64,000 bases of DNA, taken from NCBI GenBank assembly GCA_965656445.1, contig CBFHKO010000001.1, forward strand, positions 186,001-250,000, read 5' to 3'. Under the pieces are notes generated by a model. The model was not told where the DNA came from, ran no database searches, and was given only the letters and a program-made list of their open reading frames with translations. The stretch is from JAHEJA01 sp965656445. Lineage in GTDB: Bacteria; Pseudomonadota; Alphaproteobacteria; Rhodobacterales; Rhodobacteraceae. Below, piece by piece: positions 9,231 through 17,478 of the stretch (position 1 is the stretch's first letter; every line of letters starts with the position of its first letter). The position numbers and the translations under genes are program-made.

Positions 9231-9655
9231 CCTATAGATATTCACATCACCCGCGAAATCGAAAATCAATCTTGATTGTCTGCGCTTATTTTATCGGTAT
9301 CGCGGCGTTCAAATTGGTCTTTAACCTAGCCGACCTCTGGGTCGCCGTTGCGGGGTTCGTTGCGGTCCCCGCGATTTACGATTTGGCGCGCAATGCGCAA
9401 TCCACTCTGACCCTGTCTCAGGCACAGATAGACTGGACATCAGGTCGCCAAGAAGCCGACATCGTGGTGAGTGCAATTGACTATATCCGCTTTGACACTC
9501 GCCTCGACCTCAGCATCAAGATGTCAATCGTTTTGAAAACAGGTCGCAAAATCCGCGTCCCTGTTGCCTGTACGCCACCCTATGGCGACATCACCGAAGC
9601 GCTCGAAAGAAACGCGATTCGTCACGAGCGCCACCATTTTACACTTTTAAATTGA
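9227..9655 (+). CDS. Small membrane protein, unknown function
   Basis: A 142-residue product. Two hydrophobic segments lie close together, about residues 13-32 (SILIVCAYFIGIAAFKLVF) and 34-50 (LADLWVAVAGFVAVPAI), followed by a soluble part of mixed beta character (LTLSQAQIDWTSG...). This looks like a two-helix hairpin with a cytosolic C-terminal domain. It shares ATGA with the pepN stop, so it is translated with that gene. I do not recognise the family. Confidence 0.7.
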   Translation: MTYRYSHHPRNRKSILIVCAYFIGIAAFKLVFNLADLWVAVAGFVAVPAIYDLARNAQSTLTLSQAQIDWTSGRQEADIVVSAIDYIRFDTRLDLSIKMSIVLKTGRKIRVPVACTPPYGDITEALERNAIRHERHHFTLLN

Positions 9656-9861
9656 ATGAATTTTGACTAGTGTCATTGAACACACTTTCTGCAATACGCC
9701 CTAACCCTTAGCATTACGCACAGCCGTTTCCCTATCCAATAGTTCCATTTTGGAAACAAATTGTCGCTGATTTATTTTGAAAAAACGTCGAAAAATTATA
9801 ATCTTGCCACTTTTCGGCCAAAAATCAGCGTCATACACTAGCTCAGTAGCTGGAGTTAAAA

Positions 9862-11115
9862 ATGTATACGAGTAATCGGTTTTTCCGCCAAATGAGATTG
9901 GCTTTTGGTCGCACGAGTCACCTCAACATGCCGTCCCTGATCAAAGACGTGTGCAGCAAAACGCGCACAGACACCGTCCAAGATGAAATTGACGCGCTGA
10001 CAGATGCTGTCGGACTTCCCGTTATTCAACAATCCGAAGAAGAATTAGAGCGGAATTGGTATTATTCACGCGGTCAAAAGCTGGTTCGCCAAGAAAACTG
10101 GGAACAGCTTGGCGCAGAAATTCGCCAATTCGACGAAATGCGGGCCACGACGACTGCTGGTAGCCCCATTGCTGAGGTTCTCACTCGCGGAGCGCGCAAT
10201 GATGTGGTGCGCCCGATTGAGCTCGCGTTGCGGGATCGCACCTCTGTTCCTTCGACCCAAGGGATTGCCGCCTATCACGCAATTCAAAACGATCTAAATC
10301 GGGATTACGGGATTGCCTTGGTTCTGGCACATACGCATATCGATGCGGGCTGGGCGTGGCATGATTTTGCCCCTACGAAAAATTCTGACGCTTATTTCAA
10401 GACATTTCGCCGTCACTTCAAACTCGCCCATGCAATCCTAAGCGATTTTGATCCTGTCGCAGAAAACGCCCCTGCTCTGGCCGCCGCCCAATGCGCGCTT
10501 TTGCCAGGCTTAGAAAACCCGGGCCTCAGAGTAAGCGAAGATTACGAAGATCTCATCGACCTCGATCCGACCACGTCCCGCCATATCCGAAACTATGGTC
10601 TACACCTGTTGCCCGCGTGGTTTGGCAATTATGAAAAACTAGAACTCCAAGCGCAAAAGACTGCCGAACGCACAAGCGATATGTGGGGAACTGGTGGCTA
10701 TGCCTGGATGTATCTTGATGCCTTGACCTGTGATGCGCAATGTTTTGAAAAACTGGATACAGACCTCTTTATGAGGGGGCTTCTCGATATTTTCGACCGT
10801 TTGGGCGATCAACACACAGCCAATCTCTTTAGCGCCTTTTTAGCCCTGACTTTGGCGCAACCTGCCCCGGGACGTGAGTCCAATATTTCACGGCGCAAAC
10901 GGGCCAAGCTTCACGAAGCCGCCGATTGGGCAATCGAAAGCCACCTGCGGGAAATTCATCCCCTCGTTTGGTACGAGGCCGCCCCGCGTATGATGGAAAC
11001 AGAAGCCAGCATTCCAACAGAAATCGCCTATATCCGCGGCGAAGAATTGGCGCTTCGCATCCTGTTTGATCGCAAATCAATGATCCCACAGACCTCTTAT
11101 CGCAAATCAGCCTAG
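9862..11115 (+). CDS. Conserved protein of unknown function upstream of gatB
   Basis: A 417-residue soluble protein with no signal peptide and no membrane segment. The first 60 residues are basic, then come Trp-rich stretches (ERNWYYSRGQKLVRQENWEQL, LAHTHIDAGWAWHDFAP, MWGTGGYAWMYLDALT). Spaced His, Asp and Trp residues such as AHTHIDAGWAWHD could be functional, but no catalytic motif is clear. A weak purine-rich ribosome site (GCTGGAGTTAAAA) precedes the ATG. It ends 83 bases before the gatB start and may share its transcript. I cannot name the family. Confidence 0.75.
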   Translation: MYTSNRFFRQMRLAFGRTSHLNMPSLIKDVCSKTRTDTVQDEIDALTDAVGLPVIQQSEEELERNWYYSRGQKLVRQENWEQLGAEIRQFDEMRATTTAGSPIAEVLTRGARNDVVRPIELALRDRTSVPSTQGIAAYHAIQNDLNRDYGIALVLAHTHIDAGWAWHDFAPTKNSDAYFKTFRRHFKLAHAILSDFDPVAENAPALAAAQCALLPGLENPGLRVSEDYEDLIDLDPTTSRHIRNYGLHLLPAWFGNYEKLELQAQKTAERTSDMWGTGGYAWMYLDALTCDAQCFEKLDTDLFMRGLLDIFDRLGDQHTANLFSAFLALTLAQPAPGRESNISRRKRAKLHEAADWAIESHLREIHPLVWYEAAPRMMETEASIPTEIAYIRGEELALRILFDRKSMIPQTSYRKSA

Positions 11116-11198
11116 GCGTTTTGAACGAAACGTCATTGAATCCTCGCGCGTCATTAGATACATCGCTTGCAACACGCGAAAATTTGCAGGTGATCCCT

Positions 11199-12710
11199 AT
11201 GCTTGATTTGACATACGAAGCCCCGAAACCAAAAGTTATTGCTGGTGCAAAGCATGACTGGGAATTGGTCATCGGAATGGAAGTCCACGCCCAAGTTGCG
11301 TCTAATTCCAAACTGTTCTCTGGGGCCTCCACGCAATTTGGCAATGAACCTAACGCAAATGTTGCCTTCGTTGATGCGGCAATGCCGGGCATGTTGCCAG
11401 TGATCAATGAATTCTGCGTTGAACAAGCAGTGCGCACTGGGTTGGGTCTCAAGGCCGAGATCAACCTTTGGTCCGCCTTTGATCGCAAAAACTATTTCTA
11501 CCCAGACCTTCCGCAAGGCTATCAAATCAGCCAACTCTATCACCCCATCGTGGGCGAAGGCGAAGTGATCGTAAACCTTGAGCCTGGCATCGCACGCCGC
11601 GTGCGCATCGAGCGGATCCACATGGAACAAGACGCGGGGAAATCTGTGCATGACATGGACCCCAACATGTCCTTTGTCGATCTCAACCGCACAGGCGTCT
11701 GCCTCATGGAAATCGTAAGCCGCCCTGACATTCGCGGCCCCGAAGAAGCGGCCGCCTATGTCGTAAAAATCCGCCAAATCATGCGCTATTTGGGAACCTG
11801 TGACGGCAATATGCAAAACGGCAACCTGCGTGCCGATGTCAACGTGTCGGTATGCTTGCCGGGCGCTTATGAAAAATTCATGGAAACAGGCGATTTCGGC
11901 CACCTTGGAACACGCTGTGAAATCAAAAACATGAACTCAATGCGCTTTATCCAGCAGGCCATTGATGTCGAAGCCCGCCGCCAAATCGCAATCCTTGAGG
12001 CTGGCGGCAGCGTCGATCAAGAAACCCGCCTCTATGATCCAGACAAGGGCGAAACACGCTCCATGCGCTCAAAAGAAGAAGCGCATGATTACCGCTATTT
12101 CCCTGATCCCGACCTATTGCCGTTGGAAATCGAACAAGAGTGGGTGGATGACATTAAATCAAACCTGCCTGAACTTCCTGATGAGAAAAAAGAGCGCTTC
12201 ATGCGCGACTTTGGACTGTCCGAATACGATGCCAATGTCCTCACCGCCGAATTGGACGCCGCGCATTATTTTGAAGCGGTTGCAGAGGGACGCGATGGCA
12301 AAATGGCGGCAAACTGGGTGATCAATGAATTGTTCGGGCGTTTGAAAAAAGACGACAAAGACATCACCAATAGCCCCGTCACTCCAGATCAGCTTGGCGG
12401 CGTCATCGACCTCATTCAAAAAGGCGACATCAGCGGTAAAATCGCCAAAGACCTTTTTGAAATCGTCTACACCGAAGGCGGCACTCCGGCCGAAATCGTT
12501 GAGGCGCGTGGCATGAAACAAGTCACCGACACAGGCGCGATTGAAAAAGCCGTGGATGACATCATCGCGGCAAACCCTGCCCAAGTCGAAAAAGCAAAAG
12601 CAAATCCAAAGCTAGCAGGTTGGTTTGTTGGCCAAGTGATGAAGGCCACAGGCGGCAAAGCCAATCCCAAGGCCGTCAATGACATCGTCGCGGCTAAGCT
12701 CGCGCAATAA
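11199..12710 (+). CDS. gatB: Asp-tRNA(Asn)/Glu-tRNA(Gln) amidotransferase subunit B
   Basis: A 503-residue kinase and tRNA-binding subunit of the GatCAB complex, which converts Glu-tRNA(Gln) and Asp-tRNA(Asn) to the amidated forms. The family segments are WELVIGMEVHAQVASNSKLFSGAST, FDRKNYFYPDLPQGYQISQ, MEQDAGKSVHD, FVDLNRTGVCLMEIVS and EIKNMNSMRFIQQAI; the C-terminal YqeY-like domain ends in NPKAVNDIVAAKLAQ. The start at 11199 has AGGTGATCCCT in front and gives the usual length; the frame opens earlier, at 11121. gatA and gatC are not in the window. Confidence 0.95.
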   Translation: MLDLTYEAPKPKVIAGAKHDWELVIGMEVHAQVASNSKLFSGASTQFGNEPNANVAFVDAAMPGMLPVINEFCVEQAVRTGLGLKAEINLWSAFDRKNYFYPDLPQGYQISQLYHPIVGEGEVIVNLEPGIARRVRIERIHMEQDAGKSVHDMDPNMSFVDLNRTGVCLMEIVSRPDIRGPEEAAAYVVKIRQIMRYLGTCDGNMQNGNLRADVNVSVCLPGAYEKFMETGDFGHLGTRCEIKNMNSMRFIQQAIDVEARRQIAILEAGGSVDQETRLYDPDKGETRSMRSKEEAHDYRYFPDPDLLPLEIEQEWVDDIKSNLPELPDEKKERFMRDFGLSEYDANVLTAELDAAHYFEAVAEGRDGKMAANWVINELFGRLKKDDKDITNSPVTPDQLGGVIDLIQKGDISGKIAKDLFEIVYTEGGTPAEIVEARGMKQVTDTGAIEKAVDDIIAANPAQVEKAKANPKLAGWFVGQVMKATGGKANPKAVNDIVAAKLAQ

Positions 12711-12753
12711 CGAATAAACTGGACGGGGCGCCCTTGCGCCCCCGATATCCTGA

Positions 12754-13008
12754 TCAGGCCAAATCTAAGGACAATGCGTGGATTTGGCCAACCAACTCGG
12801 CACCCAAGGCCGCATGCACGGCACGATGACGCGCTATTCGCGACATATCTGACAGCCCATCGGCGCGCATAACCACATGAAAATGGCTTTCTCCGCCTTC
12901 TTGAAATCCAGCGTGACCACGATGGCTTTCGCTGTCATCAATCACGTCCAAGCGCGTCGGGGCAAAGGCTTTTTCCAATTTCGATCTTATTTCGTCACTT
13001 CTTGCCAT
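12754..13008 (-). CDS. BolA family protein
   Basis: An 84-residue BolA-like protein. The class II KH-type fold is indicated by ESHRGHAGF, ESHFHVVMRADGL, SRIARHRAVHAALGAEL and the closing IHALSLDL. BolA proteins act with monothiol glutaredoxins in iron-sulfur handling or as regulators. The start at 13008 has AGGTGG five bases upstream. It is divergent from the J-domain gene with about 70 bases between them, a pairing common in Rhodobacteraceae. Confidence 0.9.
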   Translation of the reverse strand: MARSDEIRSKLEKAFAPTRLDVIDDSESHRGHAGFQEGGESHFHVVMRADGLSDMSRIARHRAVHAALGAELVGQIHALSLDLA

Positions 13009-13081
13009 TTTTTCCACCTAGCCTCTTCAAATTATCTCTCAGGACTCTATGATCAACATCCTGAGTCGCAAAGGTGTAAAA

Positions 13082-13717
13082 ATGACAAAATCAGATCCTT
13101 TTGGTTTCGACATGTCAGTGTCGTCGGCAAAAAAGAAAAACCCACGCGGTCGTCGTGGGTTAACAGGCGAATCTGAAACATCTCGTCGTCTGTGTGAACA
13201 TGAAGGCTGCCAAGAGGCTGGAAAATTTCGCGCACCAAAGGCACCAGATGTCTTGGATGATTTCTGGTGGTTCTGCAAAGATCACGTGCGCGAATATAAT
13301 CTGAAATGGAACTTTTTCCAAAATCAGACCGAAGCCGAACTCAACGCACAAATGTCCAAGGACAAAGTTTGGGAACGCGAAACCAAATCCTTCCGCGACC
13401 CAGAAGCGCGCGCATGGGCCCGCCTTGGCATTGAGGACCCTCATGACGTTTTGGGCGGCAATGCAACAATCAACCCTGGTCGCAATGGGGCCACCTCTAC
13501 GGGCCACACACGCCGCCTCCCCCCAACCGAACGCCAAGCGATTGAAATTTTGGATGTCAAAGACAGCATGACCAAAGCAGAGATCCGCAAAGCCTACAAA
13601 GCCTTGATCAAAGTGCTTCACCCCGACATGAACGGCGGGGATCGCAGCCAAGAAGAACAACTGCAACAAGTTGTTTGGGCATGGGATCAAATCAAAGACA
13701 GCCGAAGCTTTAAATAA
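13082..13717 (+). CDS. J-domain (DnaJ-like) protein
   Basis: A 211-residue product with a J-domain at the C-terminus (about residues 150-205) that keeps the HPD tripeptide in KVLHPDMNGGDR, needed to stimulate DnaK-type ATPases. The N-terminal part has two Cys in RRLCEHEGCQEAG and a third in WWFCKDH, a possible metal site. There is no Gly/Phe-rich or zinc-finger region, so this is not classical DnaJ. The start at 13082 has AAAGGTGT upstream; a longer frame opens at 13049. Followed by an intergenic motif copy and a terminator. Confidence 0.88.
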   Translation: MTKSDPFGFDMSVSSAKKKNPRGRRGLTGESETSRRLCEHEGCQEAGKFRAPKAPDVLDDFWWFCKDHVREYNLKWNFFQNQTEAELNAQMSKDKVWERETKSFRDPEARAWARLGIEDPHDVLGGNATINPGRNGATSTGHTRRLPPTERQAIEILDVKDSMTKAEIRKAYKALIKVLHPDMNGGDRSQEEQLQQVVWAWDQIKDSRSFK

Positions 13718-13720
13718 GCT

Positions 13721-13764
13721 TCAGCTTTGTCCAAATACTCTCGCCGAAGGCACGGGTGCCTCAG
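13721..13764 (+). repeat. Intergenic repeat element, copy 1
   Basis: Directly after the J-domain gene lies CTTTGTCCAAATACTC followed by CGCCGAAGGCACGGGTGCC. The same core (CTTCAnCTTTGnCnAAATACTC) recurs near 15515, 38947 and 42755, always between genes. Confidence 0.6.
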
Positions 13765-13776
13765 CACTCATAAAGC

Positions 13777-13803
13777 GCCGCCCCTTGGGGCGGCTCAATT
13801 TTT
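13777..13803 (+). terminator. Rho-independent terminator
   Basis: A perfect 8-bp stem GCCGCCCC/GGGGCGGC with a two-base centre (TT, probably a wider loop in practice), followed by TCAATTTTT. It ends the J-domain transcript and lies just before the convergent msrB stop. Confidence 0.8.
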
Positions 13804-13808
13804 AGACA

Positions 13809-14279
13809 TCACGCGGGTTTAAACGTCAGTGACACCCCGTTGATGCAATGCCGCTTGCCCGTGGGCTGAGGGCCGTCATCAAAAATATGCCCCAAATGGG
13901 ATCCACAGCGCCTGCAGTGGCATTCCGTGCGCAGCATGAAAAACTTGCGATCCTCAGAGGTGCCTATAGCATTCTCTTGTGCCTGCCAAAAACTTGGCCA
14001 ACCCGTTCGGCTGTCATATTTATGCTCAGAAGAATAGAGCGCCAAATCACACCCACGGCAATGATACATGCCTGCGTCATAGAGCTTGTCCAAAGGTGAC
14101 GTGCCTGCGCGCTCTGTGCCCTCGTTGCGCATGACCTCGTATTCCAAATCGCTCAACAGCGCGCGCCATTCCTCGTCCGTGCGTGTCACTTCAAAGGATC
14201 CTGAACGCTTCGCAGCTGTGGCGGTCTGCGCGCTCACAAGCCCCAAAATGCTGCCTAGTAGAAAATTTCGTCTCAACAT
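13809..14279 (-). CDS. msrB: Peptide-methionine (R)-S-oxide reductase, exported
   Basis: A 156-residue MsrB that reduces methionine-R-sulfoxide in proteins. The first ~22 residues (MLRRNFLLGSILGLVSAQTATA) look like an export signal with an RR start, so the enzyme probably works in the periplasm. The zinc Cys pairs are in YHCRGCDLALY and CHCRRCGSHLGHIF, GWPSFW is present, and the catalytic Cys145 is in RHCINGVSLTF. Single gene, convergent with the J-domain gene. Confidence 0.92.
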   Translation of the reverse strand: MLRRNFLLGSILGLVSAQTATAAKRSGSFEVTRTDEEWRALLSDLEYEVMRNEGTERAGTSPLDKLYDAGMYHCRGCDLALYSSEHKYDSRTGWPSFWQAQENAIGTSEDRKFFMLRTECHCRRCGSHLGHIFDDGPQPTGKRHCINGVSLTFKPA

Positions 14280-14467
14280 AAACCGTCCTCCTGAACTAAA
14301 GATGACGGAACTCTGACTGAAATCAATAAAACTCTGCGCACATTCGCGTGAACCTCATAATGACTTTCTCGGTGACGGCGCGGAAATATGGTTTCTTCCC
14401 CTTGCACCATGGCCCAATATGTTGCACCACTTTCCCACCAAAACGCTGTTGAAAAGGAAGACGGACC

Positions 14468-15454
14468 ATGCTTGAGGGCACGCTAGAGCAAAACGCACGA
14501 CCAACCGAAGATATTTCAGTCCGGGACGTCTTTGGAATTGACAGCGACATGGTTGTCAAAGGCTTTCCTGAGAACAGCGCACGCGTTCCTGAGCTTGACA
14601 GCACCTATAAATTCGACCCCGATACGACGATGGCGATCCTTGCTGGATTTTCACACAATCGTCGCGTGATGATCCAAGGATATCACGGAACAGGGAAATC
14701 AACTCACATCGAACAAGTCGCCGCGCGCCTCAATTGGCCAACTGTGCGCGTGAACTTGGACAGCCACATCAGCCGAATTGATTTGATCGGCAAGGACGCC
14801 ATAAAACTGCGCGACGGCGTGCAGGTCACTGAATTCCATGAAGGAATCCTTCCTTGGGCGCTGCGCAACCCTGTTGCGATTGTCTTTGATGAATATGATG
14901 CGGGCCGCGCAGATGTGATGTTTGTGATCCAACGTGTTCTTGAACATGATGGGAAATTGACCCTCTTGGATCAAAACGAAATCATCACGGCCAACCCAAA
15001 TTTCCGTCTATTTGCCACGGCAAACACAGTTGGCTTAGGCGACACAACAGGATTGTATCACGGCACGCAACAGATCAACCAAGCCCAGATGGACCGTTGG
15101 TCCATGGTTGCGACGTTGAACTATTTGTCCATTGACGCCGAGAGCGCCATCGTTCTCGCCAAAGCGCCACATTACAACACCGAACAGGGCCGCAAAACGG
15201 TTAAGCAGATGGTCACGGTCGCAGACCTCACGCGGACCGCTTTTATGAACGGTGATCTTTCAACAGTTATGTCGCCGCGCACTGTGATTGCATGGGCGCA
15301 AAACGCCGAGATTTTCCGCGATGTTGGATATGCCTTCCGCCTCACGTTTATGAACAAATGCGATGAGCTAGAGCGTCAGACCGTGGCAGAATTCTTCCAG
15401 CGTTGTTTTGATCTTGAGCTGCCTGAAAGTGCCGCGAGCATGAGCATCGGTTGA
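14468..15454 (+). CDS. cobS: Cobaltochelatase subunit CobS
   Basis: A 328-residue AAA+ ATPase of the aerobic (cobNST) cobaltochelatase, which inserts cobalt into hydrogenobyrinic acid a,c-diamide. Walker A is in GYHGTGKSTHIEQ near residue 75, Walker B in AIVFDEYDAGRADVMFVIQ, and sensor 1 in FRLFATANTVGLGD. A good site (AAAGGAAGACGGACC) precedes the ATG. cobT follows after about 130 bases that contain a hairpin and an intergenic repeat copy. The large subunit gene cobN is not in the window. Confidence 0.95.
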   Translation: MLEGTLEQNARPTEDISVRDVFGIDSDMVVKGFPENSARVPELDSTYKFDPDTTMAILAGFSHNRRVMIQGYHGTGKSTHIEQVAARLNWPTVRVNLDSHISRIDLIGKDAIKLRDGVQVTEFHEGILPWALRNPVAIVFDEYDAGRADVMFVIQRVLEHDGKLTLLDQNEIITANPNFRLFATANTVGLGDTTGLYHGTQQINQAQMDRWSMVATLNYLSIDAESAIVLAKAPHYNTEQGRKTVKQMVTVADLTRTAFMNGDLSTVMSPRTVIAWAQNAEIFRDVGYAFRLTFMNKCDELERQTVAEFFQRCFDLELPESAASMSIG

Positions 15455-15461
15455 TAATTGA

Positions 15462-15481
15462 GATGCGCCATAGGGCGCATC
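15462..15481 (+). terminator. Hairpin between cobS and cobT
   Basis: A perfect 8-bp stem GATGCGCC/GGCGCATC with a four-base loop lies eight bases after the cobS stop. ACTGAATTTT follows, so it is a weak terminator or an mRNA-stabilising end that could lower cobT relative to cobS. Confidence 0.45.
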
Positions 15482-15495
15482 ACTGAATTTTGGCC

Positions 15496-15546
15496 CCTTG
15501 CGGGGCGATGCCTCCGGCGGGAGTAGTTTCGCAAAAGTGAAGCAAA
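15496..15546 (-). repeat. Intergenic repeat element, copy 2 (reversed)
   Basis: Read on the minus strand: CTTCACTTTTGCGAAACTACTC followed by CCGCCGGAGGC and CCCCGCAAGGGGCC. It matches copy 1 in order and spacing but points against cobS and cobT. Confidence 0.55.
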
Positions 15547-15583
15547 GCTTGATTTTTGAGGGGGCGTTGCGAAAGTGGAGAGC

Positions 15584-17461
15584 ATGGTAAAACACGCAGA
15601 CAACCCAGCGGATCCGTTTAAAAAAGCCTTGGCTGAGGCGACCAAAGTCATGGCCAATGACCCTGAATTGACAGTGACCTACACTGTGGATCCCTCTGGT
15701 GTGTCGGGCGACACGATGCGGCTGCCACAGGTAAGCCGTCGCATGACACGAGAAGAAGTGTTGGTTGCGCGTGGCACCGCGGATGCTTTGGCGCTTTATC
15801 GGCGCTATCACGATGGCGCAACGCATGCGAAATATGCACCACAGGGGAATTTGGCGCGTGAGCTGTATGAGGCGATGGAAACGGCGCGCTGCGAGGCTTT
15901 GGGCGCGCGCGATATGCCAGGGACCGCTGGAAATATTGATGCCAAGATTGGATCAGAGGCCAATCAACGCGGCTATAGCGAAGCCAAGAGCGCCTCTGAT
16001 GTTCCGATTTCTACTGCGGCGGGCTATTTGATCCGTCATTTGGCCACTGGGCGCGACCTTCCCCCTGCGGCGAGCAATGTGATGGACCTATGGCGCGGGT
16101 TTATTGAGGATCAAGCAGGTGGCACCATGGAAGGATTGCAAGACACGCTTGGGGATCAAGGGGCTTTTGCCAAATTTGCTCGTAAAATCATTAGTGATCT
16201 GGGTTACGGCGATCAGTTAGGCGATGATCCTGATGATCTAGATGATGAGCAAGAAGATCAAAGCGAACAGGATCAAGAAGAAGAACAAGATCCAGATAGC
16301 ACAGGCGAGGACGACAGCGAACAAGACGACGCGGACGCCAGCCCAGAGCAAAGCCAAGAAGAACAGCAAGATGCCGCCTCTGCGCAAGTGTCCATGGATG
16401 ACACAGCCGAGGATGAGATGTCCGAGGAAACGGAATTGCCTGAGGGGGATGCCCCAATGGAGCCGCCTGCCCCTCAGCCGATTTCTGATGCGGATCCGAA
16501 CTATGTTGTTTTTGACACCAAATACGACGAAGAAATTCGCGCCGAAGATTTAGCAGAGCCCATCGAATTGGAACGGCTGCGCGCCTATTTGGATCAGCAG
16601 CTTGAGCCGCTCAAGGGCGCTGTGAGCCGATTGGCGAATAAACTGCAACGCCGACTTCAGGCGCAACAAAACCGCAGCTGGTTGTTTGATCTCGAAGAAG
16701 GCATTTTGGATGCAGGTCGCTTGGCGCGGGTTGTTGCAAACCCGACAACACCGCTGAGTTTCAAGATGGAGAAAGACACAGAGTTTCGCGACACTGTCGT
16801 GACCTTGTTGTTGGATAACTCTGGCTCTATGCGTGGACGCCCGATTTCAATAGCGGCGATTTGCGCTGATGTTTTGGCGCGCACCTTGGAGCGGTGTAAT
16901 GTCAAAGTTGAAATCCTTGGCTTTACTACGCGTGCGTGGAAAGGCGGCCAAAGCCGTGAGCAATGGTTGAATGAAGGTCGCCCGCAACAGCCCGGTCGTT
17001 TGAACGATCTGCGCCATATCATTTATAAAGGGGCTGATAGCCCATGGCGGCGCGCACGTCCGAACCTCGGGTTGATGATGAAAGAAGGCCTGTTGAAGGA
17101 AAACATCGACGGCGAAGCCTTGGAATGGGCGCATCGTCGGATGATCAATCGTCCTGAACAACGCAAAATCCTGATGGTGATTTCGGACGGGGCGCCTGTT
17201 GATGACAGCACGCTCTCTGTGAACCCCGCCAATTACCTTGAAAAGCATTTGCGCGATGTGATTTCTATGGTGGAAAAACGCAAAGCCGTTGAATTGCTTG
17301 CCATCGGTATTGGCCATGATGTCACCCGCTATTATGAGCGTGCGGTGACAATCACCGATGTGGAACAGCTTGCTGGCGCGATGACCGAGCAGCTCGCCTC
17401 TTTGTTTGATACGGATCCACGAGCGCGCGCCCGTGTGATGGGCCTTAATAAATCACGCTAA
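15584..17461 (+). CDS. cobT: Cobaltochelatase subunit CobT
   Basis: A 625-residue partner of CobS in the cobalt-inserting complex. The N-terminus (DNPADPFKKALAEAT) is typical. A very acidic, Gln-rich stretch covers about residues 214-310, and the C-terminal von Willebrand A domain has the MIDAS motif DNSGS near residue 411 (LLLDNSGSMRGRP). The start at 15584 is chosen for fit with the family, with GTGGAGAGC in front; a GTG nine bases upstream is possible. It comes after cobS and before an aminopeptidase gene 17 bases on. Confidence 0.95.
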   Translation: MVKHADNPADPFKKALAEATKVMANDPELTVTYTVDPSGVSGDTMRLPQVSRRMTREEVLVARGTADALALYRRYHDGATHAKYAPQGNLARELYEAMETARCEALGARDMPGTAGNIDAKIGSEANQRGYSEAKSASDVPISTAAGYLIRHLATGRDLPPAASNVMDLWRGFIEDQAGGTMEGLQDTLGDQGAFAKFARKIISDLGYGDQLGDDPDDLDDEQEDQSEQDQEEEQDPDSTGEDDSEQDDADASPEQSQEEQQDAASAQVSMDDTAEDEMSEETELPEGDAPMEPPAPQPISDADPNYVVFDTKYDEEIRAEDLAEPIELERLRAYLDQQLEPLKGAVSRLANKLQRRLQAQQNRSWLFDLEEGILDAGRLARVVANPTTPLSFKMEKDTEFRDTVVTLLLDNSGSMRGRPISIAAICADVLARTLERCNVKVEILGFTTRAWKGGQSREQWLNEGRPQQPGRLNDLRHIIYKGADSPWRRARPNLGLMMKEGLLKENIDGEALEWAHRRMINRPEQRKILMVISDGAPVDDSTLSVNPANYLEKHLRDVISMVEKRKAVELLAIGIGHDVTRYYERAVTITDVEQLAGAMTEQLASLFDTDPRARARVMGLNKSR

Positions 17462-17478
17462 CCCACTGGAGTAGCCGC

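Noticed and set aside
11121..11198. N-terminal extension of GatB from the first in-frame start
   Set aside because: A good ribosome site and the family length support 11199.
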